Shown: piece by piece, positions 1 to 8,556 of the stretch | Layout: every line of letters begins with the position of its first letter | Numbering within the stretch: position 1 is the first letter of the stretch | Source: Bradyrhizobium sp. WD16 | Lineage (GTDB): Bacteria; Pseudomonadota; Alphaproteobacteria; Rhizobiales; Xanthobacteraceae | Length of the DNA: 64,000 nt | Assembly: GCF_024181725.1 (NCBI RefSeq) | Contig: NZ_CP028908.1 | Span: 3,523,501-3,587,500 of the forward strand | Direction of reading: 5' to 3' | Made by a program: the position numbers and the translations under genes | The notes under the pieces: model-generated | What the model was told of the DNA's origin: nothing | The model's input: the letters and a program-made list of their open reading frames with translations, nothing else | Database searches by the model: none

Positions 1-502
1 CTTCAGCGCTGAATCGACTGTGAATCCGATCCGAGAAACCCCGGTTGTTTCGGTGCTGTGATCGAACCAGGCGCGGTGATTTCATCTTTGCTTTACGTTC
101 GCTTGCGCAGGTCTCGCGGATTTTATGAATACAGGGGACAGGCGTGAACTGAGGGATCCGCGACAAGCCGAGAGATTGATCCCTCTCCCAATGGAGAATA
201 CGTGATCGCCGCCGAACTTCTCGTCTGACCACCGAGTCTTGCGTTTTGACGCACCGCTTCTGCCAAGCCCTAGCACGGTGGCCGAGGCCGCTGTCCCTGC
301 CTGAACAGATAGCCAGCCAGTCCGCCCGCCGCGGCCATCATGCTCCGAGATTGGGCTGGACCTGAGACCTGAGTTCAACTGCGCGGTCACCTGTCGCGAC
401 GTCCCCCATTAGGCCTGTCTTCATTTCTTGGCGGTACCATGATCTCAGCCGCAGCCCTCTGGCGGTTGTCGTCTTGCAGTCCTTCATCCCGAAAAGGTCC
501 CC
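1..502. other. Intergenic region, no gene recognised
   Basis: I see no convincing coding sequence here. A 102-codon frame on the minus strand (82-390) has no recognisable family, a poor composition and no ribosome-binding site, so I treat it as chance. The last 100 bases should hold the promoter of the chemoreceptor gene that starts at 503, but no clear -35/-10 pair stands out. Confidence 0.5.
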
Positions 503-2185
503 ATGTTCGGTAATCTGCGTATTTCGTCCAAGCTGATGATCATGGTCGTGCTTGCGGTCCTCGGCATCGGTGCGGTGGCCACCGTGCAGCTGGCGGCGCT
601 ACGGGCAAATCTGCTGGATGACCGCAAGGCGAAGCTGCAGGACGTGGTGGAGTTGGCGCGCCAGGCCGTGGAGCGGGATTACGAGGCGGCGAAGGCCGCG
701 GGGGTGTCCGACGCCGATGCGATCGTGCGCAGCCGGGCCTTGCTCAAATCCTTGCGCTTTGGCCAGGATGACTATCTTTATGCCCTCGATATGGATGGGG
801 TCGTCCAGGCCCATCCCAGCTCCAAGGTGGAAGGCAAGAATCTGATCGGGGTTGCCGATTCCGACGGAGTCTATTTCACCAGGGAGGAAGTCGATCTCGT
901 TCGCAACGGCAGCAATGGCTTTGTCGGCTTCCGCTTTCCCCGCGCCGGCGCTGAGCAGCCTCTGCCCAAGATCGCCTATGTGACCGGCTTCAAGCCCTAC
1001 CGCTGGGCTATCGGGGGCGGGATCTATATCGACGACGTCGATGCGATTTTCCGCGCCCAGGTAATGCGCACGGGCCTGATGATCGCAGTCACGCTTCTGC
1101 TGGTCGTCGGCATGTCGCTGCTGCTTGGTCGCAGCATCGTCGGGCCGATCACTGCCATGACATCGGCGATGCGCCGGCTTGCCGGCGGTGATACGGCCGC
1201 CGAGATCCCGGCCCGCGACCGCGGCGACGAGGTGGGGGCCATGGCACAGTCAGTTCAGGTCTTTAAGGAGAGCATGGCTGAGGCGGCTCGGCTGCGGGCG
1301 GAGCAGGATGCCCTCAAGCTGCAGTCGGAAGACGCGCGTAAATCGCTGCTGGCGCGCATGGCCGACGATTTCCAGAACGAGGTGCGGGGCGAACTTGAGA
1401 CCCTGGCCCAGTCGGCTACGTCCATGCGGTCCATGGCCCAGTCCATGGCCGCGACCGCCGAGGCGACCAGCCGCCAGTCCGGTACGGTCGCTGCAGCTGC
1501 CGGCGAGGCGACCAGCAACGTGCAGACCGTGGCTGCTGCGACCGAGGAATTGTCCTCTTCGGTGGTCGAGATCGGCCGGCAGGTGACGCAATCCACGGCG
1601 ATTGCCGGCAAGGCGGTGACCGAGGCCGAGCGTACCAATGCCACGGTGCAGGGGCTGTCGGCCGCCGCACAGAAGATCGGCGATGTCGTCAAGCTGATCA
1701 GCGACATCGCCAGCCAGACCAACCTGCTGGCGCTCAATGCCACCATCGAGGCGGCGCGGGCCGGTGAGGCCGGGCGCGGCTTCGCGGTGGTTGCCAACGA
1801 GGTGAAATCCCTCGCGAGCCAGACCGCCAAGGCGACTGAGGAGATATCGGCCCAGGTCGCCGCCATGCAGGAAGCGACCAGCGAGGCCGTTGCGGCGATC
1901 GGAAGCATCGGCGGCACCATCGGCGAGATGAACGAGATCGCGACTACGATTGCATCCGCCGTCGAGGAGCAGGGGGCCGCAACCCGCGAGATCGCGCGCA
2001 ACGTCCAACAGGCGGCGGTGGGGACCGGCCAGGTGTCCGATACCATCATCGGCGTCAATGCCGCGGCGGGCGAGACGGGCACGGCTGCCGGTCATGTCCT
2101 GGCCTCGGCCGACGAACTCAGCCGCCGGTCGGATGTGCTGCGGGCGGGTGTCGACCGCTTTATCGCCAGGATCCGGGCGGCCTGA
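503..2185 (+). CDS. Methyl-accepting chemotaxis protein (single Cache, HAMP, MCP signalling domain)
   Basis: This is a 560-residue membrane chemoreceptor that would pass a periplasmic ligand signal to CheA/CheW. Visible in order: transmembrane helix 1 (about residues 9-30), a periplasmic small-Cache type domain (about 35-190, with the motif FGQDDYLYALDMDG), transmembrane helix 2 (about 195-213), a HAMP segment ending in DRGDEVGAMA, and a long coiled-coil MCP domain. The highly conserved hairpin tip is present (SQTNLLALNATIEAARAGE, followed by GRGFAVVANEVKSLA). The single-Cache sensor often binds small organic acids in this family, but the ligand cannot be read from the sequence. It is monocistronic; the next strong gene is convergent. 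Confidence 0.95.
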   Translation: MFGNLRISSKLMIMVVLAVLGIGAVATVQLAALRANLLDDRKAKLQDVVELARQAVERDYEAAKAAGVSDADAIVRSRALLKSLRFGQDDYLYALDMDGVVQAHPSSKVEGKNLIGVADSDGVYFTREEVDLVRNGSNGFVGFRFPRAGAEQPLPKIAYVTGFKPYRWAIGGGIYIDDVDAIFRAQVMRTGLMIAVTLLLVVGMSLLLGRSIVGPITAMTSAMRRLAGGDTAAEIPARDRGDEVGAMAQSVQVFKESMAEAARLRAEQDALKLQSEDARKSLLARMADDFQNEVRGELETLAQSATSMRSMAQSMAATAEATSRQSGTVAAAAGEATSNVQTVAAATEELSSSVVEIGRQVTQSTAIAGKAVTEAERTNATVQGLSAAAQKIGDVVKLISDIASQTNLLALNATIEAARAGEAGRGFAVVANEVKSLASQTAKATEEISAQVAAMQEATSEAVAAIGSIGGTIGEMNEIATTIASAVEEQGAATREIARNVQQAAVGTGQVSDTIIGVNAAAGETGTAAGHVLASADELSRRSDVLRAGVDRFIARIRAA

Positions 2186-2249
2186 CACAGGTCGCCGACG
2201 GCTTCGAACACGCTGTCGGCGGATGCCGTAAGGTGCAATAGGATAGCGC

Positions 2250-2402
2250 AACCCGTTTCTGGCGAGCGCCTTGGGCGTCGGATCTTGCCGACGAGGTGGC
2301 GACGGCGGTCGTCTATCTTGCCTCCGATGCGGCGAGGTACGTCAGCGGCTCGACATTGTTCGTCGACGGTGGCTGGACCGGAATCGACGGACCGATGACC
2401 GG
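2250..2402 (+). pseudogene. Remnant of a short-chain dehydrogenase/reductase, C-terminal end only
   Basis: About 50 codons match the end of a classical SDR: one frame reads NPFLASALG from 2250, then after a frame change the next reads [20 protein letters not shown] followed by [15 protein letters not shown]. This is the standard SDR C-terminal motif, with the conserved D-G-G. The Rossmann part with the cofactor motif and the YxxxK site is missing, and the two parts lie in different frames. It is therefore a non-functional scrap between the chemoreceptor and the MFS gene. Confidence 0.75.
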
Positions 2403-2441
2403 GCTGACGCAGCTGCACCGGGAGTGGAGGGCGGCTGCGCG

Positions 2442-3668
2442 TCACTCCAGCCGGTCGACCTGGCGCAGCGTCGGGAACAGCCTCATCCACGCAAGCGCCA
2501 CCAGGATGGTGCCAAGGCCGCCGAGCGCCGCAGCGGGAACGGCGCCAAGCAGCGCCGCCACCATGCCGCTCTCGAATTCGCCGAGCTGGTTCGAGGCATT
2601 GATGAAAAGGAAATTCACCGCGCCGACGCGGCCGCGCATGTCATCGGGCGTGGCGAGCTGTACCAGTGAGAAGCGGATCACGACGCTGATGGTGTCGGCG
2701 GCGCCCATGACCGCCAGCGCCAGCAGGGACAGCCAGATCCATTGCGAGAGGGCAAAGATGACGGTCGCCGCGCCAAACACGATCACGGCCTGGAACATGC
2801 GCAGGCCGATCTTGCGGCGGATCGAAAATCGCGCTAGTGCGCTGCTCATCAACAGTGCACCGACTGCCGGCGCGGCGCGCAGCACACCGAGACCCCAGGG
2901 GCCGGTGTGGAGGACATCGCGGGCATAGATTGGCAACAGCGCCGTGGCGCCCCCGAGCAGCACAGCGAAGAGGTCGAGCGAGATCGTGCCGAGGATCGCC
3001 GGGTTGCTGCGTACGAAGCGGACACCGTCGAACAGAGCGGCCCAGCTCGGCGGTTCTTTGCCTTTCGCTGGCGTCAGGTGGCGGATGAGACCGCTCAGCA
3101 GGCAGCCGGCCATCCAGAATGCCGCCATGGCGGCGAAGGGCGCAGCCGCACTCAGGGCATAGGCGATGCCGCCCAGGGCCGGGCCGCAGATCATCGCGAT
3201 CTGCCCGCCGGCGGTGGCAATCGCCGTCGCCCGCTGCAACTGGCCGTCGGGTGCGACAGCCGGCAAGAGCGCTGCGGAGGCCGGGCTTTCGAAGGCGGTG
3301 ACCGTGCCGATCACTGCCAAGGCGAGAAAGATTTCAGGGACGCTCAGCCAGCCGGCGATGCTGCCGACGGCGAGGGTCACGGCTGTGACAGCCTCGACGA
3401 ACTGACACAGCCGCATCACCCGCCTGCGGTCATAGCGATCGGCGACGTGGCCGGCAAAGAACACCAGGAGCGCTGTCGGGAGAAACTGGGTCAATCCGGC
3501 GAGGCCGAGATTGAAGGCGCTGCCAGTCCGGTCATAGATCTGCCAGCCGATCGCCACCGCCGCGATCTGCGAGGCGAAGCGGGACAGCGTGCGCGATGCG
3601 AAATACGCGAGGTACGGTCGATGGCCGAGCAGGCGGGCCAGCCCGGCGGGCGGAGACGGCGACAGCAT
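2442..3668 (-). CDS. MFS transporter, EntS-like (MFS_3) exporter
   Basis: A 408-residue, 12-helix major facilitator protein of the enterobactin-exporter-like group, probably an inner-membrane efflux carrier driven by the proton gradient. The loop 2-3 motif is visible as [12 protein letters not shown], and the second half carries the related [11 protein letters not shown] stretch typical of this subfamily. The start at the internal methionine ([23 protein letters not shown]) is chosen because the upstream codons are low-complexity and atypical; the frame could extend to 3713. The substrate cannot be predicted. It converges on the SDR remnant. Confidence 0.85.
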   Translation of the reverse strand: MLSPSPPAGLARLLGHRPYLAYFASRTLSRFASQIAAVAIGWQIYDRTGSAFNLGLAGLTQFLPTALLVFFAGHVADRYDRRRVMRLCQFVEAVTAVTLAVGSIAGWLSVPEIFLALAVIGTVTAFESPASAALLPAVAPDGQLQRATAIATAGGQIAMICGPALGGIAYALSAAAPFAAMAAFWMAGCLLSGLIRHLTPAKGKEPPSWAALFDGVRFVRSNPAILGTISLDLFAVLLGGATALLPIYARDVLHTGPWGLGVLRAAPAVGALLMSSALARFSIRRKIGLRMFQAVIVFGAATVIFALSQWIWLSLLALAVMGAADTISVVIRFSLVQLATPDDMRGRVGAVNFLFINASNQLGEFESGMVAALLGAVPAAALGGLGTILVALAWMRLFPTLRQVDRLE

Positions 3669-3878
3669 AGGACAACTCAGAGGCGACCTGCGCTGACGAG
3701 GCGTGCAGGACAAGGTGCCGTGCCTTCATGGCTCAGGTCAGGTGAAGCGTCGAGCGGTATCGTGGAAGGGGGGGGGCGTCGGCAAACTTGCCGTAAGGTA
3801 CGGCGGCAGTGGTCGGGCGTCATTCTCCCTTGCAAAATCCGGAATAGGAGTTACTTATATCCTTTTCAGGATCAATCC

Positions 3879-4313
3879 ATGCCTGTCGCGCCTCATTATC
3901 CTGCTTCCCGCTATGAGTTCGCGCCATTGCCCGATCTCGCCGCGAAGGCGGAGCGCGAGCGCCTTAGTCCATCTGCCCTCGAGGCCTTCTTCAACATCAT
4001 GATGGCTTGGAAGGTGCGCGATGACGACGCCCGGGCGTTGCTCGGCGGAATCTCCAATGGCCCCTATTACGAGTTGAAGAAGAGGCCGCGCACGCTTGAT
4101 ACCGATGCGTTGACGCGAGTGTCCTATCTGATCGGTATCTTCAAGGCGTTGAACATCCTTTATCCGACCGAACTCGCCGACGCCTGGGTGCAGCTGCCGA
4201 ACACCAACCGGATATTTCATGGTGTGACGCCGCTCGATTTCATGATCAAGGGCGGGCTGCCGGCGCTGCAGACGGTGCGGCGGCTGCTCGATGCACGACG
4301 CGGCGGCCAATGA
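3879..4313 (+). CDS. Antitoxin of the Xre/MbcA/ParS family
   Basis: A 144-residue protein that fits the ParS/Xre/MbcA toxin-binding antitoxin family: an N-terminal helical Xre-like part (about 25-70, SALEAFFNIMMAWKVRDDDA) and a C-terminal toxin-binding part ending in NTNRIFHGVTPLDFMIKGGL, close to the usual 'N..F.G..PL..m..G' signature. It should neutralise the toxin encoded next to it and repress the shared promoter. Its stop overlaps the start of the toxin gene (ATGA), showing translational coupling. The start is the ATG at 3879; an AT-rich putative promoter (TTACTTATAT) lies just upstream. Confidence 0.88.
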   Translation: MPVAPHYPASRYEFAPLPDLAAKAERERLSPSALEAFFNIMMAWKVRDDDARALLGGISNGPYYELKKRPRTLDTDALTRVSYLIGIFKALNILYPTELADAWVQLPNTNRIFHGVTPLDFMIKGGLPALQTVRRLLDARRGGQ

Positions 4314-4996
4314 CACCGGCGGTGTCGCTGCTGCGCCGCTTTGACACTCATCGGCTGATCCCCTCGAAATACAACGAGGGCGGCGATAGCGTCCTGACCC
4401 GGATAGCCGACGATGACGCGCACCTTGCCGACATCTTCGATCTCGACAACGCAACCAACGATCGCTTGATGGCGGAGAACGATCGGCTGCCGGGGATCGG
4501 CATCGATGAGCTGGTGTTTGGCATTCCCTATTTCCGCATCGTCAATGCCGCCTTCTGTCACGCGCATCCCCTTGGCAGTCGCTTCAACGGACCCGATCGT
4601 GGTGCCTGGTATGCCGCGCTCGAGCTTGAGACCGCTCAGGCGGAGGTTGCGTTCCATAAGTCGGTCGAGCTCGCTGAATGTGGCTGGCAGGACGCAGAAA
4701 TCACTTATGACGATTATCTCGCCGATTTCAGCGCCGAGTTTCACGACCTGCGTGGTGACGCGCGATTTGCAGATTGCCTCGCCGCCGGTAGCTACCTCGC
4801 GGCTCAGGACATGGCGCAACGGCTGCTCGCCGAGGGCTCTCTCGGAATCGTATATCCCAGCGTGCGTGCTGCAGGCGGCACCTGCCTTGCCTGCTTTCGC
4901 CCGGCCTTGGTGATGAATGTGAGGAAATCTCAAACGTACCGGTTTACCTGGGCGGGAACCGCGCAACCCGAAGTCGCGACGCTCGTGGTCCGATGA
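4310..4996 (+). CDS. RES-domain toxin (NAD+-degrading, MbcT/ParT family)
   Basis: A 228-residue RES-family protein. Members of this family are ADP-ribosyltransferase-fold toxins that cleave or phosphorolyse NAD+ or modify metabolic enzymes. Family features seen: GSRFNGPDRGAWYAA followed by ALELETAQAEVAFH (the R...G..W.A....TA..E...H region) and a C-terminal GIVYPSVRAAGGTCLACFRP, which carries the S of the R-E-S name. The antitoxin gene lies immediately upstream with a 4-base overlap. Length is normal for the family and no break is seen, so the pair is probably functional. Confidence 0.9.
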   Translation: MTPAVSLLRRFDTHRLIPSKYNEGGDSVLTRIADDDAHLADIFDLDNATNDRLMAENDRLPGIGIDELVFGIPYFRIVNAAFCHAHPLGSRFNGPDRGAWYAALELETAQAEVAFHKSVELAECGWQDAEITYDDYLADFSAEFHDLRGDARFADCLAAGSYLAAQDMAQRLLAEGSLGIVYPSVRAAGGTCLACFRPALVMNVRKSQTYRFTWAGTAQPEVATLVVR

Positions 4997-5484
4997 TGAC
5001 CCGGTGGCCATCAACTATCAAATAACAGGGGGCGGCGAACTTCACGCCAGCTCGCGCATTGTCGTCGAATTGCGACATCTTGGGAGGTGACGATGGGGCG
5101 GCCAAAACCCGTTCGCACCAAAGCGCTCGTGGTCGAGATTGATTACGCGCAGCGACAGCTGTTCGCCGTGCTGTTTGAGGAAATCGAACTCTGCGACGGC
5201 TTCCGGATGGGACGCAATTCATGGCAAAGCCGTGGCGCGCGCTTGACGTGCTGCGCGAGGCCGAACGCTCGCTGCACTGAACGACATGGTGATCGGGCCG
5301 AGCCCCTATGTCGCCAGAGGGCGACCGGGCGAGGGCCGTGCCTCCGCGGTCGCGCCCCCCGGCGAAGAACGCCGGGCGTTTAGGGAATAATCCTGCTCCA
5401 ACGCCATTGTCGGCACAATGAGGATTGATCGATCATGCGCACCTTCTTCGGGAAGATCATAAGGACACTAGCAAAATCAAAGTG
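4997..5484. other. Gap with only short unrecognised reading frames
   Basis: There is one candidate start at 5093 with a good Shine-Dalgarno sequence (GGAGG) and a reading frame beginning MGRPKPVRTKALVVEIDYAQ, but after about 50 codons the sequence becomes arginine- and cysteine-rich and unlike a real protein. A second short frame at 5221 (MAKPWRALDVLREAERSLH) ends after 19 codons. These may be pieces of one or two decayed small genes. I recognise no family. Confidence 0.3.
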
Positions 5485-5563
5485 CTAGTGTGGCTTATGT
5501 CTCGCAATTGCCTACGAGAGGCTTGCCGCAAAGGCGGTAGGCAATTGCGAGACGCCACACTAG
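5485..5563. repeat. CTAG-bounded palindromic repeat, type B (copy 1)
   Basis: A 79-bp hairpin-forming repeat. The left arm is CTAGTGTGGC, an unpaired TTAT, then GTCTCGCAATTGCCTAC. After a loop of about 21 bases the right arm is GTAGGCAATTGCGAGAC then GCCACACTAG. It is preceded by the right-hand end of a type A element (ATAAGGACACTAG, 5459-5471) and the 13-base linker CAAAATCAAAGTG. Near-identical copies occur at 5957, 13214 and 36961. Confidence 0.9.
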
Positions 5564-5656
5564 CGACATCACGCATGGATGCCGGCTCAGAGGTGGCGGC
5601 GCGAAATGCCCAGATCGTCAACTGAGACGTGACACTTCACAGCAATTAGGTCTCAC

Positions 5657-5917
5657 TTATTGGGTGCCGCCGGGCCGGCCGCGCTTGCCGCCCTTGCCGT
5701 TCGCCGCGTGGCCGGAGCCGAGAGCACGAGCGGCACGGCCGCGTACCCGCACGCCGGAAAGCCAGGCTTCATTCTCGGAAAGAGCCCTGTAGGCGAGGGC
5801 GATTTGCCGCCACTCGTTGCGCTCGGGGCCAGGCGGCAGCGCGCGCGCCCGTCGTGCGGCCTCGACGGCCTTCATACGCAGGGCAATTGAAGCATCGAAC
5901 GGAATCGGATCAGACAT
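5657..5917 (-). CDS. Small hypothetical protein
   Basis: An 86-residue protein starting MSDPIPFDASIALRMKAVEA, with a central helical, tryptophan-containing segment (ERNEWRQIALAYRALSENEA) and a basic, glycine-rich tail. No membrane segment or signal peptide is visible. The composition looks like a true small cytoplasmic protein of the kind common in rhizobial accessory regions, but I do not recognise a named family. The start at the internal ATG is preferred to the upstream TTG at 5935. It lies between two CTAG repeat loci. Confidence 0.5.
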   Translation of the reverse strand: MSDPIPFDASIALRMKAVEAARRARALPPGPERNEWRQIALAYRALSENEAWLSGVRVRGRAARALGSGHAANGKGGKRGRPGGTQ

Positions 5918-5956
5918 GGCGCAACAGGAATTCAATCTTGTTTCGCGAAACCTACA

Positions 5957-6035
5957 CTAGTGTGGCGTCTCGCAATTGCCTACCGCCTTTGCGGCCAGTC
6001 TCTCGTAGGCAATTGCGAGACATAAGCCACACTAG
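5957..6035. repeat. CTAG-bounded palindromic repeat, type B (copy 2, inverted)
   Basis: Same 79-bp unit as at 5485 but in the opposite orientation, starting CTAGTGTGGCGTCTCGCAAT and ending ATAAGCCACACTAG. It is joined by the reverse complement of the 13-base linker (CGCTTTGATTTTT, 6036-6048) to an inverted type A unit. Confidence 0.9.
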
Positions 6036-6048
6036 CGCTTTGATTTTT

Positions 6049-6124
6049 CTAGTGTCCTTTATGTCTCTGAATTACCGTTCGAGCGTGAGGCAAATGGAGC
6101 GGTAATTCGGAGACAGGACACTAG
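6049..6124. repeat. CTAG-bounded palindromic repeat, type A (inverted)
   Basis: A hairpin-forming unit of about 76 bp: CTAGTGTCC, then an arm containing TGTCTCTGAATTACCG, a loop, and the complementary arm CGGTAATTCGGAGACA followed by GGACACTAG. One mismatch in the arm relative to the copies at 13126 and 36873. Its terminal CTAG is shared with the next unit. Confidence 0.88.
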
Positions 6125-6196
6125 TGTCACGACTCCAACGTTCGTATCCCATTGCAGCAGGCGCTCATACGAACGTTGGAAACAAGGGGACACTAG
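6121..6196. repeat. CTAG-bounded palindromic repeat, type C
   Basis: A third repeat type of 76 bp: CTAGTGTC, arm TCCAACGTTCGTAT, a loop, arm ATACGAACGTTGGA, then a spacer and GACACTAG. It abuts the type A unit through a shared CTAG. A left half of the same type follows the type B unit at 37036. Confidence 0.85.
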
Positions 6197-6248
6197 CATC
6201 TTGCGTCGTTCGGCGATAGCGAGCGCCTTGCGGCTACCCATCAGTCGA

Positions 6249-6710
6249 TCATGAGGACGCCTTTTCGACAGGTGTGGGCGATCTCGGCCTCGACGATCGT
6301 GGTTTGGGCAATCCGCCCTTGCCGCTTCGACCGCGCAGTTGCGGCGCGTCTTCGACTGGAATCTCCTCCGGGACGTCCAGAATAAGATCATCGGCCGCGA
6401 CCTCGGCGGGTCGTGGCCGTCCTGGCCGGTAACTGCGATGCTCCTGCTCCCAACGATCGACGCCCATCTGCCATCGCTCCCAATCGTTCCGGGTCGTCCG
6501 CTTCAGAAGTCGCCCCCGCTTCAAGTCGCATCCGCTTCCAGGTCGCAACGGCCGATCATCCCTTCGGGGCAGAAGGCTCGATTCGAAACTCTCAAGCGAA
6601 GCGGGGCGTGACCAGCGACGCACGTCGGAGATAGGGGGCACGACCTCAAGCGCCAACGCCGGCCACGGTTCCCGCGCAGGGAACGTAATCTCAATCGACA
6701 ATCGCGACAA
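6249..6710 (-). CDS. Hypothetical protein, uncertain
   Basis: A 153-codon frame with a plausible interior (DWERWQMGVDRWEQEHRSYR, then a stretch rich in proline and acidic residues around DDLILDVPEEIPVEDAPQL). No signal peptide, membrane span or known motif. The arginine- and proline-rich ends and the position between repeats and decayed genes make this either a small accessory gene or the remains of one. I do not assign a function. Confidence 0.3.
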   Translation of the reverse strand: MSRLSIEITFPAREPWPALALEVVPPISDVRRWSRPASLESFESSLLPRRDDRPLRPGSGCDLKRGRLLKRTTRNDWERWQMGVDRWEQEHRSYRPGRPRPAEVAADDLILDVPEEIPVEDAPQLRGRSGKGGLPKPRSSRPRSPTPVEKASS

Positions 6711-6741
6711 ACGTTCCTTTTCGCTGAGGGGCCGATTAGCT

Positions 6742-6915
6742 CTACGCGCGGAAAATCGTCAGCCCCAATATCAGCAAGACGAGGAAGATCGCGACGAAGA
6801 TATAGAACAGGGTGCGCGCAATATCCGCGGACACGATCGATACGCCGGTGAAGCCCAGCAGCCCGGCGATGATTGAGACCACCAGGAAGATCAGCGCCCA
6901 TCTGAGAATGGTCAT
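6742..6915 (-). CDS. DUF1328-type small membrane protein (YtjA-like)
   Basis: A 57-residue, almost entirely hydrophobic protein with two predicted membrane helices ([20 protein letters not shown] and [20 protein letters not shown]) separated by SADIARTLF. This matches the compact DUF1328/YtjA family of inner-membrane proteins, whose members are typically 50-60 residues; the role of the family is not known. The ATG at 6915 directly precedes the family's [11 protein letters not shown]-type N-terminus, so the longer upstream frame is not used. Confidence 0.85.
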   Translation of the reverse strand: MTILRWALIFLVVSIIAGLLGFTGVSIVSADIARTLFYIFVAIFLVLLILGLTIFRA

Positions 6916-7063
6916 TGTCAATGCTCCGTGTTCGACGATGCCATCCAACGCGGGGCGCTGCGTCTCGGTTCCCGCAGCGGAACGTTCGCCCTTATCCGGG
7001 ACAGTGCTGTGAAAACTCCCGTTTCGTCCGGCGTTGTCGGACGGGGCAGAGGAAAAGTGGCGA

Positions 7064-7495
7064 ATGTGGAGGGCTCGGGGTCTCGCTCTTGCTGCGGTCC
7101 TTGGCGTTCCTCTGTCCGGCCCTGCTGCCGGCGCGACGTTGAACGTTGACGAAATAGAGAAGGCCGATTTCAGCGGTGCAACTCTTCCTGCTGACCGGGT
7201 GACCCCGCTCGCGATCAAGCTGCCGGTTCTGCTGGCGGGGAGCGGTTTCTCGCTCGGCGAGATTGACGGACATTATGGCGAGAATGCCCAAAAGGCTTTG
7301 CGTGCCTTCGCCGATGCCAGCGGTCTTGGGGGGCCGGCAGTCCACGCCTGAACTCTGGAGAAAATTCACAGCGCCGGCCGCGTTGCCGATCCTCGTGCGA
7401 TACAAGATGTCTGCGAGGGGTCTTGAAGGCCCGTTGGTCAGGAAGATTCTGTCCAAGCTCGAGGCCAACAGATCTGAGACTGCAAAATCGTGTAA
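7064..7495 (+). pseudogene. Remnant of a peptidoglycan-binding / L,D-transpeptidase-type protein
   Basis: The first frame encodes a signal peptide ([18 protein letters not shown]) and a peptidoglycan-binding type 1 domain ending [20 protein letters not shown]. Near 7325-7340 the frame is lost; the natural continuation appears in another frame (STPELWRKFTAPAALPILVR then GPLVRKILSKLEA). The catalytic YkuD domain with its HGT..H and S.GC..M motifs is absent. In related rhizobial proteins this N-terminal region precedes such a domain, so I read this as a frameshifted and truncated periplasmic cell-wall protein. Confidence 0.75.
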
Positions 7496-7499
7496 GCGC

Positions 7500-8034
7500 A
7501 GAGCGATGCGGACGGCGCGCCGCGATGACGCGCACGGCGATAGCGTGGCCGGACGGCGACCGGCGCAGCTTCCTTGTGCCGCCCAGTCGCGGCCTCAGTT
7601 TCAGCGAGGATATCGACAACGACGATCGAGCTTGTCTTTCGCGCACGCGGCATTGCCGCCGTCGTTGCATCGAATTATCCACGATCGATGTGCAGCGCTT
7701 GACCCGTAACGGCAAATGGATGAACATTGCCATGCTCGCAAGAGATGGGGACGCGGTGATCTCCACGGACCGATGACAGCCCTCGATATCAGCTCTCTCG
7801 ATATCAGATATTCGGCATCTTGTTTATGATCCAACGCCTCCCGGAGAGAGACGACCCAGGCTTGCGCGTTTCATCCGCTCTTTGAATTTTTGCTCGAAAG
7901 AGTTCTTGCCCCGCTTCCGGAAATCGGCGGCGGGATTTTTTGTGACCTGATCGGCGCTTCGAGATCGGATCCGCGAGCCGCATGCCGCGCCTCGTCCGGA
8001 TGGTGGTCTGACGGAGCGGATTGAGGAGGACAGG
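7500..8034. other. Gap before the prophage module, no gene recognised
   Basis: Several short overlapping frames exist, but none resembles a protein I know. A short direct repeat of CGATATCAG (7783 and 7798 area) and an A/T-rich stretch lie near 7800. A good Shine-Dalgarno sequence (GAGGAGGACA) at 8023-8033 marks the start of the first phage gene. The left prophage end could be within this stretch, but I see no attachment site or integrase. Confidence 0.4.
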
Positions 8035-8304
8035 ATGACATTCAGGATCGCGAAGTCGGTGCTCGATGCGTTGCCTTATGATTTTGCAGAGGCGGTCGAG
8101 GCGCATCGTCAGGCGCTACTCGCCCATCGGTTCAGCGGTGATGCGGCGCCGAGTGCGGAGGCCGCCGTGGAACAAGCCGTGCGCAGGATCCGGCGCGAAG
8201 GCGAGGCCGACGACTTCGTTGCCGATTACGAGGTGGTCGACGATCGACCGGCGCCTGCCTCCGGGTTCGACTTGCGGCAGCAACTGCTTTCAGCCCTGCG
8301 GTAG
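8035..8304 (+). CDS. Phage hypothetical protein upstream of terminase
   Basis: An 89-residue, charged, largely helical protein (AEAAVEQAVRRIRREGEADD in the middle) without signal peptide or membrane span. It has a strong ribosome-binding site (GAGGAGGACAGG then ATG) and begins the phage transcription unit. Small genes in this position often encode packaging or head accessory proteins, but no family is recognised. Confidence 0.6.
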   Translation: MTFRIAKSVLDALPYDFAEAVEAHRQALLAHRFSGDAAPSAEAAVEQAVRRIRREGEADDFVADYEVVDDRPAPASGFDLRQQLLSALR

Positions 8305-8346
8305 GCGGAAGCTGCGGCTCGTGACCAGGTCGTCGGAGCCGGCCGG

Positions 8347-8556
8347 ATGAGGCGGCTTGGCCTCGATGTTGCGCGCATTCTTGGCAAGCCGGCGGTGGAG
8401 CGGGCCAAAGAGGACGAAGCCGCGCTGGTCGCCTATGCCGAGATTCAGCAGCGGCTTGAGGCCATCCAGTATCACGCCGCCGTCCAGGAAGAGACACTCG
8501 AGGCGCTGTCGCCGTCGCAACTCGCCAACTGGCAATGGGAGCCGTTTTCAGCATGA
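8347..8556 (+). CDS. Phage hypothetical protein, coupled to small terminase
   Basis: A 69-residue helical protein (AKEDEAALVAYAEIQQRLEA) with no known motif. Its stop overlaps the internal ATG of the next gene as ATGA (8553-8556), which both supports this gene and decides the start of the terminase small subunit. Confidence 0.55.
   Translation: MRRLGLDVARILGKPAVERAKEDEAALVAYAEIQQRLEAIQYHAAVQEETLEALSPSQLANWQWEPFSA

Noticed and set aside
82-390. 102-codon minus-strand frame at the left end
   Set aside because: No RBS, no motif, no composition signal.
1250-2251. 333-codon minus-strand frame opposite the chemoreceptor
   Set aside because: Composition shadow; very rich in Arg, Gly, His and Leu and no family match.
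7780-7812. Direct repeat of CGATATCAG as an attachment site
   Set aside because: Only 9 bases, adjacent copies, and no matching copy seen at the right end of the prophage.
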